This document shows positions 7,858 to 17,700 of a stretch of DNA of 64,000 bases, piece by piece (position 1 is the first letter of the stretch; the number at the start of each line of letters is the position of its first letter). A program made the translations under genes and the position numbers. Under the pieces are notes generated by a model. That model had not been told where the DNA came from. It worked only from the letters and a program-made list of their open reading frames with translations, and did not search any database. This DNA is from CAZICM01 sp964537685 (GTDB taxonomy: Bacteria > Myxococcota_A > Polyangia > Polyangiales > Polyangiaceae). The stretch spans positions 141,280 through 205,279 of the forward strand of contig CAZICM010000011.1 of the NCBI GenBank assembly GCA_964537685.1. Direction: 5' to 3'.

Positions 7858-8868
7858 ATGAGCAGCGCGCCCGATCCTTCCGAGGAAACAGATCCATCCG
7901 CTCCTGCCGATGCATTGGCGGAGCCTGTTTACGATGAGCCTCCTCACCGTCCATTCAGTTACCGAACCAATTTGATTTTATTTGTTGCGACGGTGTTTTC
8001 GGTATTTTTGGCGGGCGCGGGTTATGCGGGGACACTGGTTGCGGATGGCTCCGCCGCCGAAAAAATAAAAGGTTTATTGGGCGGTTATTCTTATGCGGTG
8101 CCGCTGCTGGCCATTTTATTATTTCATGAATTCGGCCATTACTTCGCCGCCCGCTATCACCGCGTGGATGCCTCGCTGCCTTATTTCATTCCTTTTCCGC
8201 TGCTGAGTCCTTTTGGGACGATGGGCGCTGTTATTTCAATGCGCGGCCGTATTAAATCGCGCAATGCCTTGCTGGATATCGGGGCGGCGGGGCCGCTCGC
8301 CGGGCTGTTGATTGCGCTTCCCGTGCTGGTGTTTGGCCTGCTCGGATCGCCCGTGAAAGAGATTACAAGCCCGAGTATTCAAGAGGGGCAGAGCCTTTTG
8401 TATATTGCGATGAAGCGCGTGCTTCTGGGGCCGATTCCCGATGGGTATGATGTATTTTTAAATCCGGTCGCATTCGCGGGATGGACGGGTGTATTTGTTA
8501 CGATGCTGAATTTATTGCCCGTCGCGCAATTGGATGGAGGCCATATTGCTTATGCGCTGTTTGGGCCGGCGCAGAACCGGTATTCGCGTATTGTGCATCA
8601 ATCGCTGCTTTTATTTTTTGCCATCAATCTCGGGAGATTTTTAATTCCCGCAATAAAAAGCCCGGATGGCTCGATCGGCCAGGCCATTAGCAATTCGACA
8701 TTTTGGCTTGTGTGGTTTGCGCTTTTGTTTTTGGTGAAGCGGGTGGGCGGTCAAGATCATCCGCCGACCGAGCCGGGAGAGTTGTCGCCCGCGCGCAAGG
8801 TGATCGCCGTGTTTTCGCTCGTTGTGTTCGTGCTGTTGTTCATGCCAACACCGTGGGCTGCCCATTGA
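7858..8868 (+). CDS. Site-2 protease family (M50) membrane metalloprotease
   Basis: The 336-residue, multi-span protein has the HEFGH zinc motif in a membrane helix (about residues 90-94) and a downstream LLPVAQLDGGH segment supplying the third ligand Asp, as in S2P enzymes that cut proteins within the membrane. An acidic/Pro-rich 35-residue N-terminus precedes the first span. No PDZ domain is apparent, so it resembles the minimal EGY1/S2P group. Substrate unknown; transmembrane anti-sigma factors or signal peptides are typical. It follows udk by 6 bases. Confidence 0.9.
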   Translation: MSSAPDPSEETDPSAPADALAEPVYDEPPHRPFSYRTNLILFVATVFSVFLAGAGYAGTLVADGSAAEKIKGLLGGYSYAVPLLAILLFHEFGHYFAARYHRVDASLPYFIPFPLLSPFGTMGAVISMRGRIKSRNALLDIGAAGPLAGLLIALPVLVFGLLGSPVKEITSPSIQEGQSLLYIAMKRVLLGPIPDGYDVFLNPVAFAGWTGVFVTMLNLLPVAQLDGGHIAYALFGPAQNRYSRIVHQSLLLFFAINLGRFLIPAIKSPDGSIGQAISNSTFWLVWFALLFLVKRVGGQDHPPTEPGELSPARKVIAVFSLVVFVLLFMPTPWAAH

Positions 8869-8899
8869 TGTAGGGCGCGCCGGAATGGGCTGGCACAGC

Positions 8900-8929
8900 T
8901 TGACTCATTAAAACATTATTTTTTATTAA
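8900..8929 (+). promoter_or_regulatory. Sigma-70-like promoter for the DUF3160 gene
   Basis: TTGACT at 8900-8905 and TATTAA at 8924-8929 are separated by 18 bases in an AT-rich island just after the protease gene. The expected start near 8936 leaves a leader of about 104 bases before the ATG at 9040. Confidence 0.45.
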
Positions 8930-9039
8930 ATGCCTAAAAATGCATTGAAATAAATCTGGCAGGGAATTTGCCAAACCCTGGATGTCCGCGCGGTGCTCAG
9001 ATGAACCGGCGTGGCTATCGATTCGAAAAGAGGTTTGCT

Positions 9040-11322
9040 ATGCGTGCATCAAGACGTGCCTTTTGGTCTATTCTTGCGCTTTCTGGTTTGATGATGGCGG
9101 CGGGTTGCCGGGTTGAGGTTGTATCGGGCGATCCTAAAGATCCTTTCGATCCTATTAAAAACCCGCCGGTCGTCGATCCTGGAGCCGCAATCGATGCGAC
9201 CAAGCTGCCGGCCGATCAGCAGGCTGAACTCGATGGTTTATTGAGCCAAATTAATGATTCTGCCTCGATGACGGCGGCCGATTTTCAGGATACTTATAAA
9301 GTGCCTTTTGCCGCGGGAATTTCTTATGATCCTTCCCAGGCGCTGAATTTAAATTTAATTCAAGCTTCGCCTTTGGCGCTGGATCAAGCCGATATGGCCG
9401 TGCTTTCGCAGCGGGGCTTTGTGATTTCGGAAAAGCAGCGCTTCCCGACCTTTGCTTATGGTTATTCATCGATTTACGCGGCGGATTTGCCGGTATTTAT
9501 TTCGGCGGATTCGGTGATGTTCGCCGTGCACCGCTCTTATGATGAAATGCTAAAGGCGGTGGAGACGGCATCATTGATGGGAGAGCTGTCGTCGATGCTG
9601 GGTGAAATGCGTTCGGCGCTTTCATCGGGCGGGGCTTCGGCGTTTAGCGCGGAAGTGCGCGCGGATGCGGATTTGTATTTGGCTGTGGCCGAAAGCCTGC
9701 TGAAGGACCAAATCAGCGCGCCTGTGGCGGGCGGGGATGCGCTGCTGATTAAAGAGATTGCGGGGATGGCCCAGAGTGCGTCGGGCTGGAAGCGCGTAAA
9801 GTTGTTTGGCATTGAGCGGGATGAGGATTTTTCGCAGTTTAAGCCGCGCGGGCATTACACGGATTCGCCCGAGCTCGAGAAATATTTTAGGAGCATGATG
9901 TGGCTTGGCCGTGTGGATTTCCGGATGCTTGAAACTCAATCGGATGGTTCGCAAATTTTTAGGCGAAGGCAATTGGAAGCGGCGCTGGCCTTGCGCGATT
10001 TAATGAATACGACGACGGAAGGGCATTGGAAGCGTATTGATTCGGCTATCGGGGCATTTGTGGGCGAGAGCGATTATATGACGCTGCCCGAGCTTTCGAG
10101 CCTGATGAGTGATTTGGGTATTTCGCAGACGTCGGAGCTGGCGAATATTCCCGATGCAAAAGTTGCTCAGGCCATTGTGGACGGCGCTTATGGAACGCAG
10201 CGCATTTCCAGTCACATTATGATCAATGGTCTTGGCAATGCGACGCTGCCGCTTTCTTCGAGCTTTGCGTTGCTGGGTCAGCGTTATGTCGTCGATTCGC
10301 ATGTTTTTTCGAATGTGGTGTACGACCGCGTTCAAAAGGGCACGCAATACCGGATGATGCCTGATCCGCTGGATGCCGCGTTTGCCGCGCTTGGAAATAA
10401 TCAGGCGGGTATATTGCTCGATCCCCAGATTCAAAAGTATTCGTACGCGCCCGATTTGCATTCGATGAGATTGCTTGTGGATGCGCATCCCGGGGAGTTT
10501 TGGGGAGCGAATTTATACAATTTATGGCTGGGTTCGTTGCGTGCGCTGTCGCCTTCGAAGGATATTGCCGATTGGAAGACGGCGGGATTGCCCGAGCTTG
10601 CGGCGACGGAAGCTTGGGGCAGGCGTATGCTGAATACCCAGCTCGCTTCTTGGGCCGAGCTGCGTCACGATACAATTCTTTATGCAAAACAATCGTATAC
10701 AGGCGGGGCGACGTGTGAATTCCCCGATGCCTATGTCGAGCCTTATCCTCAATTCTTTGAGGGTTTGGAGAAATTCGCAGGCAAGGGAACCGAATTGGTG
10801 AGCGTATTGGATTTGTCGTCGCAGCCTTGGCTGGCTGAACAGATTCCGGCCTATTTTAAGAAGCTTGGGGAAATTTCTTCGACGCTTCGGCAAATGGCCG
10901 AGCATGAGCGGACGGGGACGCCCTTTACCGCAGAGCAAATGGCATTTATTAATCAAGCGGTTGCTATTCAATACGGATGTGGTGATCCCGAAGGTTCATC
11001 GGGCTGGTATTCGGAGCTATTCTTTAGTAATTGGTCGTCGGCTCAATTGGATCCGACGATTGCGGATGTGCATACTCAGCCGACGGATGAGGTTGGCAAT
11101 CCGGTTGGAAGGGTATTGCATGTGGGGACGGGGATGCCTAGGCTGATGGTGCTGACGATGGATACCTGCGTGGGTCCCAGGGCTTATGTGGGTGTGGCTT
11201 CGTCGTACTTTGAGCAGGTGACAGAGAATTTCGAGCGGCTTACCGACGAGGCGTGGGCGGATGGGCTGAAGAGCGAGACGCCGGCCGACGTGCCTTGGAT
11301 GACGGATTTGGTGACGCGTTAG
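9040..11322 (+). CDS. DUF3160 family lipoprotein
   Basis: The ATG at 9040, behind an AGAGG, gives 760 residues with RRAF, a hydrophobic stretch and the lipobox MMAAGC, so it is probably an exported lipoprotein; in-frame starts at 8968 (TTG) and 9001 (ATG) only lengthen the N-region. The body matches the DUF3160 family: a DMAVLSQRGFVIS segment, then SADSVMFAVHRSYDEML and a long alpha-helical region, then an EWR-like C-terminal part. DUF3160 proteins are common in Deltaproteobacteria, Planctomycetes and Thermotogae but have no known activity. A terminator at 11384 follows. The gene stands alone. Confidence 0.83.
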   Translation: MRASRRAFWSILALSGLMMAAGCRVEVVSGDPKDPFDPIKNPPVVDPGAAIDATKLPADQQAELDGLLSQINDSASMTAADFQDTYKVPFAAGISYDPSQALNLNLIQASPLALDQADMAVLSQRGFVISEKQRFPTFAYGYSSIYAADLPVFISADSVMFAVHRSYDEMLKAVETASLMGELSSMLGEMRSALSSGGASAFSAEVRADADLYLAVAESLLKDQISAPVAGGDALLIKEIAGMAQSASGWKRVKLFGIERDEDFSQFKPRGHYTDSPELEKYFRSMMWLGRVDFRMLETQSDGSQIFRRRQLEAALALRDLMNTTTEGHWKRIDSAIGAFVGESDYMTLPELSSLMSDLGISQTSELANIPDAKVAQAIVDGAYGTQRISSHIMINGLGNATLPLSSSFALLGQRYVVDSHVFSNVVYDRVQKGTQYRMMPDPLDAAFAALGNNQAGILLDPQIQKYSYAPDLHSMRLLVDAHPGEFWGANLYNLWLGSLRALSPSKDIADWKTAGLPELAATEAWGRRMLNTQLASWAELRHDTILYAKQSYTGGATCEFPDAYVEPYPQFFEGLEKFAGKGTELVSVLDLSSQPWLAEQIPAYFKKLGEISSTLRQMAEHERTGTPFTAEQMAFINQAVAIQYGCGDPEGSSGWYSELFFSNWSSAQLDPTIADVHTQPTDEVGNPVGRVLHVGTGMPRLMVLTMDTCVGPRAYVGVASSYFEQVTENFERLTDEAWADGLKSETPADVPWMTDLVTR

Positions 11323-11383
11323 AGCTCGTCTCGATTTTTTGAGATGGGTTCCGTTGCCATTGACGTATAATCTACGCATATAG

Positions 11384-11409
11384 AAAAGGCGGGTTCAGGC
11401 CCGCCTTTT
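11384..11409 (+). terminator. Rho-independent terminator after the DUF3160 gene
   Basis: A perfect 10-bp inverted repeat (AAAAGGCGGG / CCCGCCTTTT) with a 6-base loop. The A-rich left arm and T-rich right arm make it usable in both directions. It lies 62 bases after the stop at 11322. Confidence 0.85.
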
Positions 11410-11438
11410 CCCATTCCAACACCTGTGCGAGGCCGCCG

Positions 11439-13340
11439 ATGAAAAACTGCTTTATTGCTTTGCATTCCTTTGAAATTCTTGCCGCGATGGGGCTTTTCAT
11501 GGGCGGGCTCGGCTGCTCTTCGGGTTCGCCGCTTGAAGAAATGGATTACGACGATCCCGAGCCTGTAGGTGTGGCGATTTCTGGGCTGACGGTGGCCGAG
11601 GCTGTGAATCAAGGCTGCTCGACGATGATTTTAAAAAATCTCTCGCTGCAGATTATCGCGCAGGGGCAGTGCATTAATCCCGATGCTTTTGTGGAGGTGC
11701 CGCAAGCGGCGAATATTAGCTTTGGATCGACGGTGTTTCCCTATTTGGAGCTGCCTGCGAAGGATGCCTTGCTCAAGGCGCTGGCTTCGAAGCCCAATAC
11801 GCAGATGACCGTGAATTCGATGTTTAGAACGGTTGCGCAGCAATATCTATTGTATACGTGGTATTTAAATGGCCAATGCGGGATTGCCCTCGCGGCGAAG
11901 CCCGGCGCTTCCAATCATGAGACGGGCCTTGCGCTGGATGTGAGTGAATACAATACCTGGATGACGGCGCTCGAGAATAATGGCTTCAATTGGCTGGGCA
12001 ATTCGGATGTGGTGCACTTCGATTATGCCGGTCCGGGAGCCGTGAATTATAAAGGATTGGATGTTAAGGCATTTCAACAGTTGTGGAATATTAATCATCC
12101 CAATGATTTAATCGATGAAGATGGTATTTATGGCCCTCAGACCGAAGCCAGGCTGAAGCAGTCTCCAGCGGATGGATTTGCAATTGGGCCGAATTGTAAT
12201 GCGCCAAAGCCTTCGCCGGATTTATTTCCGGCCATATCTTGGGCGGATGCCGAAGATCGATTTAGCGATCATAGCTCGGCGGGTATTATCGATTGGATGG
12301 AGGGGGATAGCCATTCGGTGTATTTGTCGGTGAGCAATAAAGGCGGTGAAGGGGCTTCCAATGCCGATATTGGGATTTTGGTGGATGAGCCATTTGTGGT
12401 GGTGAGCGATTATTTGATCGAGAGCGATTGGCAAAACGGTGGTGTATTTCAAGAAAACGATGCAAATAGCGATCCGGCGAATCCTGTGCATAGCCAAGCT
12501 TTGGGCAAAGCTTTTTCATTGAAGCTGAATGGGATTTCGCCTGGAGAAACCAAGCGGGTAACGCTGTCTGTTCAGACGGCCGCCTATTCCATTGGGCTCG
12601 CGGATTCACCGGGGATTCGTTTTTGGGTAAAGGATATCCCTAATTTTTATCATCAAGATGATTATGATGGTCCGGCAACCAATGTGGATGGTTCGCAGAG
12701 TTTTGGCGATAAATTACAGGTGAATGCGCCTTCGGATATTTATAGCCGCACGCATTGGGAGTGGGATAGCGACAGGCTGGAGGGGTGGGAGGCGCGCAAT
12801 CAGGTGAGTGTGGTTGCCGATGCTTCGCTAAAAACGCTGCTGATTGAGGCCGATGGGGATGATCCTGGGGCGATGGGGCCTGAGACGGCTTTTGGTGCGA
12901 AGGATTTTCATAAAATTGTGATACGTGCCAAGCGTAATGGAGGAACAGGGGCTTCAAAGCTGTATTTCTCGACGGTGGAAGATCCTGTGATGGATGAGGT
13001 GAAGTCTCAGGTGCTTGAGCTGCCCGCGGATGATTCGTTCCGGGAAATCATTTTGGATATGTCGGCGCATCCTCATTGGACGGGGACGGTGAATGCGCTG
13101 CGTGTAGATCCTTTTGATTCGGGTCTTGGAACGATGGAATTGGATTATGTGCGGGTGCTGTCGGGCGTTTCTAATGGGAACAATGGTCCTGGCAATGGGG
13201 TGGCGCCTGAAGATAATTCGCTGGGATCGTCGTGTATTTGTGCGTTTCCAGGAAGCGCCGGGTGTCATTTGAATGGCGCGGGATGGCTGTTTTCGTTGAG
13301 TTATTTGCTGCTGGTATTGCGAAGAAAAGGGCGCGTGTAA
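11439..13340 (+). CDS. M15 (VanY-like) peptidase lipoprotein with MYXO-CTERM-like tail
   Basis: The 633-residue protein has a lipobox MGGLGC (Cys26), then a D-Ala-D-Ala carboxypeptidase-type domain with SMFRTVAQQ (about 127-135), zinc ligands His160 and Asp167 in NHETGLALDV, and His193 in VVHFDY. A peptidoglycan-binding-like segment (AFQQLWN..YGPQTEARL) follows at about 211-240, then beta-rich CARDB/carbohydrate-type domains. The C-terminus is Gly/Asn-rich, then SSCICAF, a hydrophobic helix and LRRKGRV, the layout of MYXO-CTERM sorting tails. It should trim or bind peptidoglycan at the cell surface. Carrying both a lipobox and a C-terminal sorting tail is odd. Confidence 0.85.
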   Translation: MKNCFIALHSFEILAAMGLFMGGLGCSSGSPLEEMDYDDPEPVGVAISGLTVAEAVNQGCSTMILKNLSLQIIAQGQCINPDAFVEVPQAANISFGSTVFPYLELPAKDALLKALASKPNTQMTVNSMFRTVAQQYLLYTWYLNGQCGIALAAKPGASNHETGLALDVSEYNTWMTALENNGFNWLGNSDVVHFDYAGPGAVNYKGLDVKAFQQLWNINHPNDLIDEDGIYGPQTEARLKQSPADGFAIGPNCNAPKPSPDLFPAISWADAEDRFSDHSSAGIIDWMEGDSHSVYLSVSNKGGEGASNADIGILVDEPFVVVSDYLIESDWQNGGVFQENDANSDPANPVHSQALGKAFSLKLNGISPGETKRVTLSVQTAAYSIGLADSPGIRFWVKDIPNFYHQDDYDGPATNVDGSQSFGDKLQVNAPSDIYSRTHWEWDSDRLEGWEARNQVSVVADASLKTLLIEADGDDPGAMGPETAFGAKDFHKIVIRAKRNGGTGASKLYFSTVEDPVMDEVKSQVLELPADDSFREIILDMSAHPHWTGTVNALRVDPFDSGLGTMELDYVRVLSGVSNGNNGPGNGVAPEDNSLGSSCICAFPGSAGCHLNGAGWLFSLSYLLLVLRRKGRV

Positions 13341-13341
13341 T

Positions 13342-14742
13342 TTGTCTACGCATAAAGTGGTGCTGATCGGCGCGGGGGTGGCCAGTATGTGTGCGGCCGC
13401 CGTGCTCAGCCGCCGGGGTTGTTCTGTGACGCTTATCGAGCGGGACACGCTGGCTGATGGAGTTTCTGCGCGGGCGGGTATTCCCCAGGCTCGGCATGTT
13501 CACGTTTTGTTGCAGAGTGGGTGGATGGAGATGGAGCGCTTGTTTCCGGGCTTTCAGGCGCGGATGCTCGAAGCGGGCGCTCATCTGTTCGATCCAGCGC
13601 AGGCGTCGGCTTTGCGCCGGCCTTCGGGCTGGCAGCGGAATATGCGAAGCGGTGTGGTGAATGCTCTTGCTTCGCGCGATCTGACGGAATCGATCATCCG
13701 GGGGCTGTTGCGGGCTATGCCGGGGGTTGAAGTGAAAGATGGATTGGATGTTGTGGATCTTCGGGCCGTGAAAGGCCGGCATCGTGTGCTGGGGGTGCGG
13801 GCAAAAGAGCGCGAGGGAGGAGCGCTGATCGATTTCGATGCCGATTTGGTGCTGGATGGAAGTGGTAAGGCATCAAAGGCGCCCGCTTGGCTCGAGGCGA
13901 TGGGGGTGTCAGCACCCAAGGAAACGGTGGTGGATAGTTTTGCAGGATATGCTTCGCGTTGGTATAAGGCAACTTTGCCGGAAAAGCGGCCTGGAGGAAG
14001 GGTGTTTCAAGCGATTTGGATCGATCCCGTGCCACCTTCGCATCCGCTTGGGGCCGCCTTGTTTCCTATTGAGGGAGATCGGTGGATTGTTACGATCTTT
14101 GGACATGGAAAGTGCTATCCTCCAAGTGATGTTGAAGGCTTTCAAAAGGCGCTTTTTGGGCTCGCTTCGTCTCTGATTGCCGCGACGGTCGCCGACGCCG
14201 AGCCGCTGTCGCCGGTTGTGTCGGCCCGGTCGCATATGAATCGCTTTCGGCGTTATGAGCAGTCTTCGAATATGCCCGCGGGTTTTGTGGCGATAGGGGA
14301 TAGTGTGTGTGTGTTTAATCCTATTTATGGGCAGGGGATGACGGTGGCCGCGCTTGCCTCCGGGGCATTGTCGACTGTGCTCGATCGCGGTGAAGTGATG
14401 GGAAGTGCTTCATTTGTCAAGGCTTTTTATGAGGAACAGGCGCGGCTGTTCGCTGATCCGTGGGCGCTCGCGACCGGGGCCGATTTTCGGTATCCAGAGA
14501 CGGTTGGCGATAAACCCCCGGGAGCTGATTTGCTTCGGGGATATGGGGATCTTCTGGCGGCGTGTTCACTGGAGGATGAGACGCTGCTTCAACAGACTTG
14601 GCCCGTGTTTCATATGTTGAAACCGGTGAAGGAGCTGGCTGCTCCAAGGGTATTCGCCCGTGTGCTTTTGTTGTCGCTTGCCGCAAAAACCAGGGCTCTG
14701 ATGAAGGGGGCGGAGGCAATTCCTCCTATGCCTCCCGAATAA
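13342..14742 (+). CDS. FAD-dependent monooxygenase/epoxidase-like oxidoreductase
   Basis: The 466-residue protein starts at a TTG one base after the preceding stop. It has a Rossmann dinucleotide motif GAGVASMCAAAV at residues 10-21, an IPQARHVHVLL segment followed by LFPGF typical of the squalene-epoxidase-like and polyether-epoxidase group of flavin monooxygenases, and the second FAD motif IGDSVCVFNPIYGQGM near residue 320. Substrate unknown. It is cotranscribed with the M15 peptidase gene by position, without obvious functional link. An ATG start is absent near the Rossmann motif, so the TTG is the only reasonable start. Confidence 0.85.
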   Translation: MSTHKVVLIGAGVASMCAAAVLSRRGCSVTLIERDTLADGVSARAGIPQARHVHVLLQSGWMEMERLFPGFQARMLEAGAHLFDPAQASALRRPSGWQRNMRSGVVNALASRDLTESIIRGLLRAMPGVEVKDGLDVVDLRAVKGRHRVLGVRAKEREGGALIDFDADLVLDGSGKASKAPAWLEAMGVSAPKETVVDSFAGYASRWYKATLPEKRPGGRVFQAIWIDPVPPSHPLGAALFPIEGDRWIVTIFGHGKCYPPSDVEGFQKALFGLASSLIAATVADAEPLSPVVSARSHMNRFRRYEQSSNMPAGFVAIGDSVCVFNPIYGQGMTVAALASGALSTVLDRGEVMGSASFVKAFYEEQARLFADPWALATGADFRYPETVGDKPPGADLLRGYGDLLAACSLEDETLLQQTWPVFHMLKPVKELAAPRVFARVLLLSLAAKTRALMKGAEAIPPMPPE

Positions 14743-14750
14743 TGGGTGAA

Positions 14751-17700
14751 TTATGAAGTCGTTTGCACAATGATAGAGCAGAATCGTTCGGGATCGGCAA
14801 TGCCTTGTTCCCGAAGGACATCGAGGGCTGCTTTGCATTGGCCCGCGCCTTCGTCGCCTCCTATAAAGAGACCCATATGCCGGCGAACGGCGGCTTCGTG
14901 AAGGAGCATGCCCGCAGCGCTAAAGAGTTCAACGGCCGATTTGAATCGGCTTAGGGCTTCTTCTTGACGGCCAAGTTGGGTGGCAAGTGTTCCAAGAATA
15001 AGCTCCGACGAGCCTTGAGCGCAAGGTGTTCCCAGTTTTGCAAGGGTGTTGGCGTCCTGGGAGGCGCGCCGGCGCAATAAGGGCGCGCGAAAGCCGCGGG
15101 CTCGGGCGAGCGATATCGCTGCGCGGAGTTGGAGGACGTTGATGCGAACATATTGCACGCGCATGAGGTCGGCGGAGCGAAGGGCGCGGTAGGTGGTGGT
15201 GAGCCTGTGTTCGGCGCTTTCGATGTCACCATCATAGATATCCGATGAGATCTCGATTCGATCGCCATACCAATGTTGGTGGGTGTAAGTATCCTTAAAC
15301 CAGAGGCGCATGGCTTCGCGCGCGCTTTGCCGGGCAGCGTTTGGATGGCCGTCGGCAAGCTCGATATTGGCGCCGGCTAGTTGGGCGGATACGACGGCGA
15401 AGACATTGCCAAGCCGTTCCGCCTGACGCTTCCATGGTGGCAAAAGAGTGCGCAGTTCATTAAAGCGCCCGAGCCATTTCAGGGATTCGGCAATGGCTGA
15501 AATGGCGGTGTTGCATTCCCAATCAACGCCTCTGCATTGGTCGCGGAAGATGGTGAGGGCCTGTTGAACCAACTTGGTGCCTTCATCGAATTGGGTGATG
15601 CCCATGAGGCCAATTCCCTTGCACTGGAATATGTTGGCGCGCACGTTCGGCGTTTCGCGGGTGATGGCCATGCGTTCAACTTCGTCGAGCAGGCTCATGC
15701 CCTGGGTGAAGCCCTTTGCAGAGCCTTCGTACATTTGGACCATGCCATATAAAGTGAGGGCCCAGGCAATACAGGTGGGATCGCCGATATCGAGCGCGAG
15801 GCGCGTGTAGCGCAGCAAGAAGCTGGCAGCGCGCATGGAATCGAAGGAAAGCAATCCCTTGATGGCCGAGGCACATGCCTCCAGCCGGGTGCGATCTGCG
15901 GCAGAAATTTCGGCCGGGGGGCGCAGTTGGTAGGATAGGCCCCGCATTTTCAGGCGTATGAAGCCAATGAGGGTGGAAAGGAGCGCTCGCCCAGACGTTT
16001 GGGGCCATGGAATGCCAACTTCTTCCAGTACGGGTCCAAGAGCGGCTCGCCCTTCTTCAAAATGGCCGCTGGATAAGAGATGCTGCGCGCCGAGGCTGCG
16101 AAGGCCGGTCGCACGCTCGGAGGGAGCTCGTTTTGCGGCCTCGAAATAGTGAGGCGCGGCCTCGGCACCTCGCCCAGCTTCCGCTAGGGCCTCGCCCAGA
16201 GCTTCGTGAAGCAGGGCATATCTTGGGCTATCGGCTGGATCTTGGGCTGTTTCGAGGGCCAGCCTAAAGAACTCTGCAGCGCGTTCAAAGGCGAGGGAGC
16301 CCAGGGCCTTTTCCGCGGCGGTTTGGGCATAGGCGGAAGCTTTGGCGCGTTCACCCGCGCCGTTGAAGTGAAAGGCGAGCCGTACGGCGTCTTCAGGTGT
16401 GCGGCGCTCGATTTCGTCGGCAATTGCGGCATGCCTTTGGCTTCGGAGATCTTCGCTCAGTTGGCCGTATACGCTTTCCCGGATTCGATCGTGGTAGCTT
16501 TCCACGGTATCCAATTCGCTCACCCCCAGCGAGCGCACCAGACGAGCGTTGCGGAGAGTGGAGAGGAGACCATGAGCGCCCAAGCCAATGCCTGCGGCTG
16601 AGAGGGCAACGCCTAGTTGTACCGGGCCGCCGGCCACGGCAATGACCTCGAGAAGGCGCCGCGGTTCTGGGGCAAGGAGTGTAACGCGGGCGGTGATGAG
16701 TTCTTCCAGGGAGATCTCTTTTGGATTGGGTGCGTTTAGAAGTGCTTCGCCTCCTTGCTGTTCTGCCGTAGAGGATGCCGCATCCAGAGATTCCGCATGA
16801 CGGACGAGTTGCTCGATGAAGAAGGGCGAACCTCCGGATTCTCGGGCGATGGAAAGCGCCCGCGCCTCGGCATCGGGGCCATGTTTGCCCATGAGGGAAA
16901 GGGCAAGGGTGCGAGCATACTCAAAGGAAAGCGGTTCGATTTCAAGGCGTTGTATTGAACGAGCTGCGCCTTGAGCCGGTATCGAATCAAGGATCTTTTT
17001 GAGGAATGGGCTCTTGTCGATCTCTTCGCTGCGGTAGGAGCACAAAAGGAGAGCCGTGGGTGGATTAGGAGGGGCAAAAAGTTCTTCAAAGAGGCGGGCG
17101 CTGTCGATATCGCCCCACTGAAGATCGTCAATATACAGAACCAGGGTTTTTCGTGTTGCGATGCGCGCGAGCAGTTCTTTAAACCCCTTGAATGCCCGCT
17201 GCCTGAGCTCGTTTGGGTCGCGGGTCCGGTCGTCTTCCGCAGGTCCTATGTCAAGCCCCTTTAGCGTGAGCAATACTGGAAAGATGCGGGACAACTCCCG
17301 CATATGCGCGGGCAGCAGGAGACGGAGCTCGCTTTCGGGCAGACCTTCGAGGAAGCGCGCCAAAGCATCGATGATGCTATCAAATGCCTTGAAAGGCAGG
17401 CTTTCCCGTTCGTAGCACCGGCCCCGAAGCAGTAACGTGTCTTTGCGCGCGCCGATATGCCTCAAGAAGCTTTCACACAGGGTGCTCTTGCCCATGCCCG
17501 AACGTCCGCCGATGTAGATTGTCGAGGGAGCGCCCTGGGATACGACTTCCAATGCCTTTTCAAGAACCGCGAGTTCCGCGTCGCGGCCGATTACATCAAT
17601 GGCGGAGGGGGGTGGGACAGTATCTTTGTAAAAAATAGGATTTGGTGTCGGACCACCAATGCGCGCGAGGATTTCAGCAGCATCTGGACGTGCGGCAGGG

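Noticed and set aside
11366..11371. Perfect TATAAT between the DUF3160 and M15 peptidase genes
   Set aside because: No -35 at proper spacing, and the expected start would lie inside or just before the terminator hairpin at 11384-11409.
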